DNA from: Guyanagaster necrorhizus
Taxonomy: Eukaryota; Basidiomycota; Agaricomycetes; Agaricales; Physalacriaceae
NCBI RefSeq assembly: GCF_019112545.1
Contig: NW_025064907.1
Coordinates: 364,223 to 428,222, forward strand
DNA length: 64,000 nt
Direction: 5' to 3'
Under the pieces are notes generated by a model, which was given only the letters and a program-made list of their open reading frames with translations, had not been told where the DNA came from and did no database searches. Shown one piece after another: positions 54,582 to 64,000 of this stretch. Made by a program: the position numbers and the translations under genes. Position 1 is the stretch's first letter; each line of letters starts with the position of its first letter.

Positions 54582-56929
54582 TCTCCTTCTCTTTCCTCAT
54601 ACCTATTAGTGCAGAGGAAACCAAATGCCCTCTATCAACCCTTCAGACCTGAACTTCAATCACAAGTTCTTTGAACTCCTCACTTCTATTGTCAGAACAT
54701 TGTTGGGATTATTGGTGATCATCCAGCTGTGCCAGGGATGCCATTCAATTACCACTTGGGCCATCAGACATTATAATGAGTTTCAGCATATCCAACACAT
54801 CTTATGAAATGTAACCTCTGATCTTCCTCTATATGACATCTCCAAATCCCAATGAATGTCTCACCAGCCCCCAGCAAGCCCCTTATCAGAAGCTGGACCT
54901 AGCAGCCTGCATCAAGGGGACATTCAGAAAGAAGAAAGACACCAATACCCTCTCAGATGACCTAGCCAAGATTGCAATCCTCATGTCTTGGGATTCAGAA
55001 ACCCATGAGTCCCAGGACCCCCACTAAATCATAAGGATGAGGACATCCCAGGAGACTTCTTTCAGCAGTCTCCCACATCTGACTCTACCATCACCTCTCA
55101 AACTGGAGAGATTGCTGACTATACCAGAGATTCTCTCAATGCCACTCAGTTGGCTGCAGGATCCCACCAGATATCACCTTGAAGCCAGCCTCACAGCCCT
55201 GCCACATCTCCTCTCTACTCAGTTGAGACAAGCAGTGGGCTGGGGAGGACATTTTTGGACTGGCTCAATGATGAGTGCTGAAACAGAGAAGCCTGAGACG
55301 AAATTATACACTGATATTTCCCTATCTGAGACACCAACATCCTCTTCAACTATGACAAAGCCCTCTGACAAGAAGAACAAAGGCAGCAAACTGCACTGCA
55401 GCCAGTTTGCAGTGAGTTTGAGAAATGCATCATTGAAAGCAGTAGAAGGAGATAGGAAGCTGCTGAATATGACTGGCAATATTGAGACAAGCAGTGAGAA
55501 GTTGAGAGAGCCTGACTAGAAAGAGCTGACATCTCAAATTGGTATAGGCTCTGGTCTGAGGGTGCTGCTGTCCTTGCCCCAGTATATGCTGATGCTTTCC
55601 TCTCTACCCTGGTCTTTAGAGAGCCAAGCACTGAGTCCAGCCAGTGGAGCAAGAATCACTGGAGAAATGAAACCCTTACAGCAGAAGGAAGAGCCTCTGA
55701 GTCTCCCTCATGCCTCTCAACTCCCCAGTATCCCTCTCCCCAATGAACTCCCAGTAATGACACCATGTTTGGAGATGATGAGTCCATTCTCAGACACTAC
55801 AGGCTATGAGTCCCTGAGACTGCTCACATCTCCACCCATGCACTCTGAGGATTCCTTGGGAGCTGAGTGGTTGGGCAGTTACTTGATGATAGATACAGGT
55901 GAAATATCCAGCTCTATCATGAGCAAGTGGAGGTGGTGAGAGCAACAGAGGGAAACTGATATGATGAACATATTGGTAGTCAGCCGGCCTCCACCTACTA
56001 CAGCTCTTCTAATGCCTCCAGCTCTACCACTGGCTCCAGCACTCAGCCAGGATAGTGGAATGACAGCCTGACCACCAGAGGACATAGAGAGTTTCTACAC
56101 TCTGCCCACCATCTTCTCTGAGGGGGAGAATGATGAGGATGAGGAAGAAAAGGAAACTGAAAGTAGTGATCCACCTTATGCTGGGAGGGCCTCTCTTATT
56201 TTCTGCAAGAAGATACAGATAAAGAAGAACTGAAGAAGATGATATAAGAGGTGAGGACCCAGGAATATCAGGAGTTATATCTATGAGAGGTAAACTTTTT
56301 ATGGCATGACACCACCTGGGTGGCATCGCAATTAGGACAATTATATTTGCAGTTGTCAACTAACAAAAAAACAGAAATCCTGAGGTATGTGGCAACTGAC
56401 TATGCTGCTATCCAATATAACAAGAAACACCCAGAAGACCAGATCCATTGGCCACTGGCATATCTGATGCCAAAGCCAGTACAACTAATGCCATGGTCAT
56501 CACTCATTACTCTGAAATGAGCCATGTATACAGCACCCTTCATCCAGAGTACATTTTCATACTCCACTCCATTATTCCAGTCAACAGCAATATAGTTCTC
56601 ACACACCCAATCACAACCTAGGGAGGCACTGATCTCCTACTGAAACCCTTGGACTGACAAAGGAAGCCACATCCTAGGGGTCCAGCCCCCTTCTGATCAA
56701 GCAAGCAGGAGTGGTGCCAGAAAAAAACCAATTAGAGATGATCCAGAAGCAGTATGGCTCAGATTCACCATATGGGATGAAGTTATAGTGTGAAAGGAGG
56801 AATCACTATGAGGAAGCCCAATGGCAGATGACAACTTGCTTCACTCCTTTCTGGGACCATCACAAGAATAGCAGTAACCTCTATTTTCTGACTGGTCCAA
56901 CCCTATAAGTATATTACTCTATAATGCTG

Positions 56930-57753
56930 CTATTCTTCAATGTTACCCTGATCTCTTACACAAGCTCTGCCTCTTTAAGAGAGCCTCCGATGACATCTAC
57001 TGATTTCTGGTCAATTGTGAACAGTATTTTGAGGTATACATCAGATATCTTAGCACAGACATGAACAAGATTGTCTTTGCTGCCTCCTATCTTGAAGAGA
57101 AGGCCAAAACATGATGGATCCTTATCTCTCCAAACTTCCAATCGTCGACTTAGGAGCACTATCAATACTCCTCATGGCTCATCTTTAAACAAATGCTCTA
57201 TGATAAATTCATTGATCCTGCCATACAAGAAGTATATAAACAAAAGATCAAGGAGTACAAGATGGCTGACAAGGTGGCAACAGACTACTTCAATAAGCTA
57301 GAATGATTAGCCAAGCTTACCAGAATTTAGGATGATATGGCAAATAGTGGAAAAATAGTCAAGGCCCTCAAGAGAGAGGTCCCCTCCTCCTACATCACAA
57401 TGATTTCGGCAATTAGCATCCGAGCCCTTATGCTGAACAGCTATGACAAATGGAAGGAATAAATCATTGAGATGTACAAGAAGTGACAAAGGCAGAAAGC
57501 AGAATCAGTGACACTGTAAGACTACATGAAGAAGTTGACACTGCCAACTCTGAACAAGTTGTTGGAGACAACTGCTGAGAAATCATTGGAACCCTCAATG
57601 GCCCCTGTCTATGGCATGCAGAAGACCAGAACAGGCACCACATACACCAGGACAGACAAGCCAATGGATATAGACTGGATGAAGAAGAAAGAAAAGTGCT
57701 TCAACTGTAGACAAAAGGGTCATATGGCCAAAGACTGTTCAAAGAAAAAGTGA
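56930..57753 (+). pseudogene. Gag capsid and zinc knuckle of element A
   Basis: Structural protein that packages element RNA. The frame reads FLVNCEQYFEVYI and KIVFAASYLEEKAKT, typical of the retrotransposon gag capsid domain, then LYDKFIDPAIQEVYK and the CCHC knuckle. Interrupted by several in-frame stops (for example YKK-stop-QRQKAE and LE-stop-LAKL, where Arg is expected). A longer stretch before it (54625-56900) is Ser/Thr/Pro-rich and may be the gag N-terminal part. Confidence 0.8.
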
Positions 57754-58339
57754 ACTCAAGAAGACATCCAGGTGCAGATCACTGAGCTACAGAAAGAAGA
57801 AGAAGGACTTGGCAAGGAAACAAAGGTTGAGGAAGTAAAAGACATGGCCAGCCAGTGAGCAATTTCACTAAACCAGCTAAAGGACTTCATAGTGTGTTGA
57901 TAATAGCTGCTAGTCAGACTGAAAAAATCTCTATAGTTACACCTATGTATGCATTACATATGCATTTGAATATACCACAGTTAATGACACCACATACTGA
58001 AGAATTACAAAATAAGACTCAAATGCCTATGGGCTGAACAGAGGCAGAGGGTCTCAACATATGGCTCAAACCATTCGATACCGAGTGGACCTGGAGAGTG
58101 ATCAAAGATGCCAGGAATGAGTCAGCAGCAAAAGCTGTACTCTGGAACTGGATCTATCACACACAGAACAGCAAGATCACCAATAAGGTGATAAACAGAG
58201 TAAAGAAGGCTGAACAATGCCAGGCTCTGGAATGGCTTGATGAACTCCATGGGCCACAAAAGTTTATCTGATGAACCAAAACCCTTGGATGAGACCTGGT
58301 CACTAAAGTCCAGATTAAGACTCTTACATCCCAGTCAAC

Positions 58340-58660
58340 CCATGCAGTAACCACCCTGATTGACAGCAGCTGCATCAGGAGCTCAATCAACTATGCTTTT
58401 GTCAACAAGCACAAACTTCCAATGAGGGCAACAGCAGCCCCAATCTCAGTCTATAATGCTGATGGGACCAAAAATCAAGCTGGCTCGATCACTGAGTTCA
58501 TTGAACTCAGATTGACAATCAGAGATCACTCCAAGTGGATTGACTTGGCTATCACAGATTTAGAGACCAAGGAGATTTTCCTTGGTCATGATTGGTTAAT
58601 ATGCCACAACCCATTAATCAATTGGAAAACTAAGAGAATTACATTTGCCAGATATCAATG
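58340..58660 (+). pseudogene. Aspartic protease region of element A
   Basis: Reads VTTLIDSSCIRSSINYAFVN, where active enzymes have a D[ST]G triad; here Gly is replaced by Ser, so it is probably inactive. It continues with IFLGHDWLICHNPLINWKT, the conserved end of the retropepsin-like domain in this group. Confidence 0.75.
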
Positions 58661-58899
58661 CTAAAAAATTCCATTCGAACTACCTGATGAGGATCCAAAG
58701 GATTGCTGGGATAAGGAAATGGAGGATGGGGAAACCATACTTGCCATTGACCTTCAGCATGAAATCCACATTCATGCTGTACATCATGCTAATGACTTGG
58801 CCACCAAAGCCAACAAACATAAGGAGGAGAGGATCTTCAAAGAAATGGTATCCAAATGGGCTCAGGACTTCTGGGATCTGTTTGAGAAAGAGAGTTTTG

Positions 58900-60180
58900 A
58901 TGAGTTGCCAGAACTGAAACCATGAGATCATGCAATTGAGCTGATCCCAAATGCTAATGCCAATCTGGATTGCAAGACTTATCTCCTTAGAAATAACAAG
59001 CAGCAGGAACTCGACAAGTTCCTGAACAAAAACCTGTCCAGTGGGTGAATCTGACCATCCAAATCCCCCATGGTATCACCATTTTTCTTTGTTAAAAAGA
59101 AGGATAGCAAGCTCTGACCAGTCCAAGACTATTGAAAGCTTAACAAGATGACCATCAAGAATTGCTATCCTCTGCCTCTAATCTTGGAGTTAATGGACAA
59201 ACTCTAGGGTGCCAAATATTACACTAAACTTGACATCTGGTGAGGCTACAACAATGTCTGAATTAAAGAAGGGGATGAATGGAAGGCTGTGTTTAGGACA
59301 AACCAAAGACTGTTTGAGCTGACAGTCATGTTCTTTGGGTTAACCAACTCTCCAGCAACCTTCCAATAGATGATGAACAATATCTTTAAAGATCTCATTG
59401 CCACCAGAAAGATTACCATCTACCTTGATGACATCTTAATCATGTCCAAAATGAGGGAGGAACACTAAAGACTAGTATGACAAGTACTGACTCTCATGAG
59501 GAAACACAAACTGTTCCTCAAGATGGAAAAGTGTGAGTTCAAGGTGCTGAAGACCAAGTATCTTGGAGTTATTATCAGTGAAGAGAGTATTCAGATGGAC
59601 CCCATCAAAGTAGCAGGAGTAATAGAATGGCCAGAACCGATCAAGAAGAAGGAATTACAGTCATTTCTCAGATTTACAAACTTCTATTAATGTTTCATCT
59701 GGGACTACAGCAAAATAGTTTGGCCAATGACACAGCTAACCAGCAATGCTCTCTGGATCTGAGGACTCTCCCAGCAAAATGCCTTTAATGACCTAAAGTG
59801 GTGACTAGCTGAAGATGTCATACTTGCCATCCTGACCCAAGAAGGGAGATTCTGAGTTGAAGCCAACTCTAGTGAAGGAGTGATTGGGGTCATACTTTCC
59901 CAAGAACAGGACAAAAGATGGTGCCCAGTCACATTTCTCTCAAAAGTGCTTACTATTACTGAATGGAACTATGAGATCTATGATAAAGAGCTGCTTGCTA
60001 TCATGCTCACCTTGGAAGAGTGGCAGCATTACTTGATTGGGGCTGTGGAAGTTTTTAAAATCTAGACCAATCATCAAAATCTTTGCTACTTCTGACAGCC
60101 TCAGAAGCTCAATCATTGCTAAGTCAGATGGGTAACCAAGCTCAGCCAATACCAATACGCCCTCTATCACAAAGCAGAGA
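58900..60180 (+). pseudogene. Reverse transcriptase and RNase H of element A
   Basis: Copies element RNA into DNA. Recognisable blocks: FFVKKKDSKL, PVQDY-stop-KLNK (Arg lost to TGA), [23 protein letters not shown] (catalytic Asp pair present), CEFKVLKTKYLGVIIS, and the connection region LQSFLRFTNFY. RNase H follows with ANSSEGVIGVILSQEQD, NYEIYDKELLAIMLTLEEW and YQYALYHKAEM, where the sequence breaks into the LTR of element B. At least eight in-frame stops; dead. Confidence 0.85.
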
Positions 60181-60647
60181 TGTTAGGCTCAAGCTGCATG
60201 TGATCAACTAGCACATGATAGACCAATGTGGCTTCATGTTCGAGTCTTCCATTAGAATCCACTTTATATACTGTTGTTGACTCCCTGTGCTTCAAGGCTT
60301 TGTGTGACTAGCTTGAGAGTAGAATGAGATGGAATAAACTTTAGCTTGAAGCTGAGGATTTACCAGTGAGAGTGAGCTTTTAAATACTATACAAGATCAG
60401 CTAATAATACTACATACTTATTGTATATTTCTCTGTTCTAGTGCTCATTATCCTTGAGCATCATTACTATACATAAAAGGTCAATTGTGCATTGTCAGGC
60501 AACATCATTGCAATGAAAGACAATGACAGATTTGGCTAGTTGTAATGACTAATTCTTATCTCATGACCTTAAGTGCTCATCCTAGTGCCCTGATTAAGCA
60601 TAAATAGGGATTATTTCAGAGAAAGAAAAGGAAAATCATAATATTAC
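60181..60647 (-). repeat. 3' LTR of retrotransposon B
   Basis: Reverse-orientation homologue of 54110-54567. Its 3' end (CTAACA on the minus strand) falls exactly at 60181 against the RNase H coding trace of element A. The 5' end of the LTR lies at about 60647, next to a polypurine tract, and reads GGTAATATT, so the usual TG is changed. Contains the same TATTTAA and AGCTTCAAGCTAA elements. Confidence 0.85.
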
Positions 60648-60656
60648 CTCCTCTTT
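60647..60656 (-). other. Polypurine tract of element B
   Basis: AAAGAGGAGG on the minus strand, directly before the 3' LTR: the expected plus-strand primer site. It lies a few codons after the end of the chromodomain-like coding trace. Confidence 0.65.
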
Positions 60657-60699
60657 AAGACCATTGTCCTAATAGCTTAATTTAGAGATAATTTGTAGT

Positions 60700-61060
60700 C
60701 TCATATTGCATCATCTGCATGCATAAGCTTTTTATTTACCCACTGGTTGGACTCTGGTCCATAACCCTTTTAGCTGACCAAGTAGTTGACTATCGTTGTC
60801 AGTCCACCTCCTTTTGCTTTAATTTTTGGCAGTTTATAGTTTAGGATCTGATCAACTTTGTAGTGTTCTTTATCATCAATCAGATCTGGTAGTAGAGGTG
60901 GGAGATGTTTCTGGTTAGGAAATGCCAGTGCAATGTAGGGAGTTAATAATGTCTCATTGAAGACATTATAGATTTTCCAAGTGGCTGGTAATCGGAGTCT
61001 GTATGCACCTGCTCTGACCTTCAAGGTTATATGGAAAGGGTCTGTGCATTTGTCCACTAA
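60700..61060 (-). pseudogene. Integrase C-terminus with chromodomain-like segment, element B
   Basis: Reads AYRLRLPATWKIYNVFNETL (the GPF/GPY-like end of integrase in this group), then HYKVDQILNYK, YLVS-stop-KGYGPESNQW and LMHADDAI. This fits a chromodomain with the pattern Y.VE.IL...YLVKWKGY....WE, here with the tryptophan before KGY lost. Chromodomains guide chromoviruses to heterochromatin. Confidence 0.7.
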
Positions 61061-61199
61061 CTTGTGTTTGGGTTATGGCAGATGAAGATTGGTGGTGTCT
61101 AATCACACTTTATCATTGATAGAGTATTTGTGGGCTAGTTGCTGATATTTGTCATACTGAGTTTTCATGCTTGTGGCAGCTTTTTGAAGTGCTGCTTTG

Positions 61200-62000
61200 G
61201 TTTTCATATGGATCTTTGCTATTATGGTAGCAAAGTCTGTAGAGGTGGGGGTGGTAGTTCAGTATCATTCTATTTGTGTGATGTTTGGATGTCATCTGTG
61301 ATTAATGAAGAATGGGGTTTTTCTCATTGCTGAATGTACTCAGTTATTATGTTGGAAGGCTGCAAGGGCCAGCTACTCCATTCAATCATCTTGTTGATAG
61401 TTGATGAACAGTTAAAGATACTTCTCGATTTCCTGGTTTGTATGTTCTATTTGTCCATCAGTTTGGGGGTGATAGACAGTTGATGCATTGTGCTTGATGT
61501 TTAAGAGATGATAGAGATCCTCCAAAAACTTGGAGATGAATTGGGGTCCTCTGTCTGAGATGATGACCTGTGGCATGCCATACTTGGCATAGATCTCATT
61601 TTGTAGGATCTTCACTCATCCTTCAGAAGTTAATTTGGTTGAGCAGGCAATTGGGATGATTGCTTTTGAGAACTGATTGACTATGACAAGTATGGCATCA
61701 TACCCATTGCAGTCAGGCAGTCTGATGATTATATTGACAGAAATATAGATCTATAGTGATGATGGGACCTCATTTGGATGAAGTGGTGCAGCTTGAGCCC
61801 TTGTCAATGATTTGTCTTGCTGACAGACTTTGCATGCCTTGACATATATTGTAATGTTAATTTCCATTTTGGGTCACCAGTATTCTTGCAGTATCAGTTC
61901 TTTGGTCTTGGCAATGCCAGAGTGGCCAGCTATGACATGATCATGGCAGGTGGTGATGATTTCGCCATGCAATCTTTGATCTTGTGGAATATAGATTTGG
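61200..62000 (-). pseudogene. Integrase of element B
   Basis: Inserts element DNA into the genome. HH-CC zinc-binding traces (DHVIAGHSGIAKTKELI, CKVCQQDK) precede the catalytic core, which shows YGMPQVIISDRGPQFISKFL and VYHPQTDGQIEHTNQEIEKY, with the second Asp and the Glu of the DDE triad. Stops lie between segments. Confidence 0.85.
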
Positions 62001-64000
62001 CCATCATAATAAATCAACCCCCTTTCTTTTGTTATTTCTCATTTGTGATTAAGAGATAGAGCCACTTGTTGGTCCTATTTGTGAGTATCACAGTTAATGT
62101 GCTCATGAATTTCTTTCTCTATGGGCATTATCATAGCTCTGAAATGTTCAGGCTATAATAATGTTACTCCCTCATTATCACCTCTGCCTTGATCATGATC
62201 TGCCTGTTGACTGAGAAGATCAGCCTTCTTGTTCACCATTCCTGCTTTATAGTGTAGTGTGTATTAGTATTGACTGAGTTTAGTAATCCATCTGATTTGG
62301 TGGCAGTTTAGCTTCTGTGATTGTCAGAAGTATTGCAGGTTTTGATGATCTGTTTAGATCTTGAATGTCTCTGTGGCTTCAATCAGATAGTGCCACCATT
62401 CTTCTAGGGCAAGCATAATAGCAAGCAATTCCTTGTCATAGATCTTGTAGTTGCACTCAGTGGTGGTTAATGCTTTTGAAAGGAACACAACTGGATGCCA
62501 CTTCCCCTCCTGTTCTTGAGAGAGTACCACACCAATGGTGCCCTTGCTAGAGTCAGCTTCAACTCAGAATCTTCCCTCCTGAGTGAAAATAGCAAGTACA
62601 ATATCCTCAGCTAGCTGTCATTTTAGATTATCAAAAGTAGTTTGTTGGGAGGGGCTCTATGCCTAAGAAGCATTGCTGGTTAGCTGCATCATGGGTCAGA
62701 TGATTTTACTGTAGTCTCAGATAAACTGCCAGTAGAAGTTGATAAATCTGAGGAATGACTGTAATTTCTTTTTTTTGATCGGTTCCAGCCATTCAGCTAC
62801 TCCTGCCACCTTGATGAGGTCCATTCGAATATTTCCCTCACTAATTATTACTCTGAGATACTTGGTCTCAAGTATCTCAAACTTGCATTTCTCCACTTTG
62901 AGAAACAATTTATGTTTTCTCATGAGTGCTAGTATCTGTCAAACCAGCTTTTGGTGCTCCTCCTTGGTCTTCGACATGATCAGGATGTCACTGAGGTAAA
63001 TGGTGACCTTCTCAGTGGTGATGAGATCCTTGAATATATTATTGATCATCCACTGAAACATGGCTGGGGAGTTGGTCAGCCCAAAAAACATAACTGTGGA
63101 TTCAAATAGCCTCTGATTTGTCCTGAATGTTGCCTTCCATTCATCACCCTCCTTAATGTGTACATTGTTGTACCTCCATTGAACATTGAGTTTGGTGTAG
63201 TATTTAGCACCTTAGAGTTTGTCCATCAATTCTGAGATCAATGGGAGAGGATATTAGTTTTTAATCATTATCTCGTTGAGCTTCTGATAGTCTTGGACTG
63301 GTCAGAGCTTATCATCTTTCTTTTTAATGAAGAAAAATGGTGATGCCATGGGAGATTTTGATGGCTGGATGTGTCTGCTGGATAAGTTCTCATCTAAGAA
63401 CTTATCAAGTTCTTATTGCTCATTATTGCCAAGTGGATATGTCTTGCAGTCTAGATTAGCATTTGCATTTGGGATGAGCTTGATTGCATGGTCCCAGGGT
63501 TTTGGCCCTGGTAGCTCATCGAAGCTTTCCTTTTCAAATAGATCTTTGAAGTCACATGCCCATTCTAGTACTATTTCCTCAAAGGTTTTCTCCTTCTTGT
63601 GTTTATTGGCTTCAGCAGCCAGATTATTGGCATGGTGCATAGCACAGATATGTAGTTCCCATTGAAGGTCGATAGCAAGGATGGTTTCCCCATCCTCCAT
63701 TTCTTCATTCCATCAATCCTCTGGATCCTCATCAGGTAGTTCAAATAGAATCTTCTGGTATTAACATCTTGCAAACATGATTTGCCTGGTTTTCCAGTTG
63801 ATTAGCAGGTTGTGACATATTAGCCAATCATGGCCAAGGAAAACTTTCTTGGTCCCAAGATCTATGACTGCTAAATTGATTCATTTGGAGTGATCTTCAA
63901 TTGTTAGTCAGAGTTCTATGAACTCAGTGATGTGCTTGGTAACAGCTAAGTGACTAAGAGAAGTGAATGAGGAATGAACTCTCAAACACCAACACCTAAC

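Larger units (their letters stand above)
54568..60180 (+). mobile_element. Retrotransposon A (Ty3/gypsy), internal region, decayed and interrupted
   Basis: Order gag, protease, reverse transcriptase, RNase H identifies a Ty3/gypsy element. A long gag-like leader with short open frames begins near 54625. The gag capsid region is at about 56930-57500, with a zinc knuckle CFNCRQKGHMAKDC at about 57697-57738. The protease-like part is at about 58340-58640, reverse transcriptase at about 58900-59690 with YLDD intact, and RNase H at about 59850-60180. Stops are frequent throughout. The element is cut inside the RNase H end at 60180, where element B begins; its integrase and 3' LTR should lie beyond the window. 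Confidence 0.88.
53400..64000. other. CpG-depleted transposon domain
   Basis: From about 53.4 kb CpG becomes rare, often fewer than one per 100 bases by eye, whereas flanking DNA is CpG-rich. TG and CA are common, and coding traces carry many TGA/TAG codons where CGA or CAG/TGG is expected. All recognisable content is transposon-derived. Confidence 0.8.
60657..64000 (-). mobile_element. Retrotransposon B (Ty3/gypsy chromovirus-like), runs off window
   Basis: On the minus strand from 64000 downward: protease tail, linker with EDGETILAIDLQ, reverse transcriptase (about 63400-62700), RNase H (about 62600-62250), integrase (about 62000-61200) and a chromodomain-like C-terminus (about 60930-60700), then polypurine tract and LTR. 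Clearly the same family as A (for example MRKHKLFLK and VAGVxEWxEPIKKK in both). Many stops. In reverse transcriptase the catalytic motif reads YLSD, not YLDD. The 5' LTR and gag lie beyond the window. Confidence 0.88.

Overview
The window reads as nuclear DNA of a filamentous basidiomycete, most likely an agaricomycete. Genes are dense and cut by many introns of about 45-60 bases with GT..AG ends, and several products belong to families I know only or mainly from mushrooms and their relatives. No organism can be named from the sequence alone.

Layout. 1-580 (minus): 5' end of a cytosolic lysyl-tRNA synthetase gene that runs off the window. 1.5-4.3 kb (minus): a 912-residue Arg/Asp/Pro/Ser-rich protein of unknown function. 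6.5-6.9 kb: a broken copy of the lysyl-tRNA synthetase 5' region. 8.6-25.7 kb (plus): a tandem array of six P-loop GTPases resembling animal immunity-related GTPases (IRG), plus one clearly dead copy at 19.1-19.9 kb and, between members five and six, a dead fragment of the EF-hand/zinc-finger gene that sits intact at 42 kb. 29.1-31.1 kb (minus): an Ariadne-type RBR ubiquitin ligase. 31.1-32.6 kb (plus): small hypothetical genes. 36.6-37.6 kb (minus): a 300-residue multi-spanning membrane protein. 41.9-46.7 kb (plus): a 14-exon gene for a 1,365-residue protein with a Goodbye-like N-terminus, one EF-hand, a ZZ-type zinc finger, a second zinc cluster and a C-terminal coiled coil. 48.3-49.2 kb (plus): a cyclophilin. 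49.6-50.5 kb (minus): an F-box/LRR-like protein. From about 53.4 kb to the end the DNA changes sharply: it is AT-richer, almost free of CpG and full of stop codons. It holds a remnant RNase H of a non-LTR element and two related Ty3/gypsy chromovirus-like LTR retrotransposons, one (minus) inserted inside the other (plus).

The most interesting part is the GTPase array. Each full-length member has a variable N-terminal coiled coil followed by an IRG-like G domain. Four of six begin with a clear N-myristoylation signal, as several mouse IRG proteins do. The coiled-coil length varies through a 75-base in-frame repeat. Members share a 5'-leader architecture with introns just before the ATG, and several share core-promoter motifs. 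Birth-and-death is visible: a recent segmental duplication, a pseudogene, a member trimmed at both ends, and fragments of two neighbouring genes dropped into or beside the array. This looks like a fast-evolving intracellular recognition or defence locus, but that role is inferred from architecture and family only.

The second point of interest is the retrotransposon pair. The 13 bases next to the 5' LTR are perfectly complementary to a segment inside the LTR lying 33 bases downstream of a TATA-like box, the pattern expected for self-primed (Tf1/sushi-type) reverse transcription.
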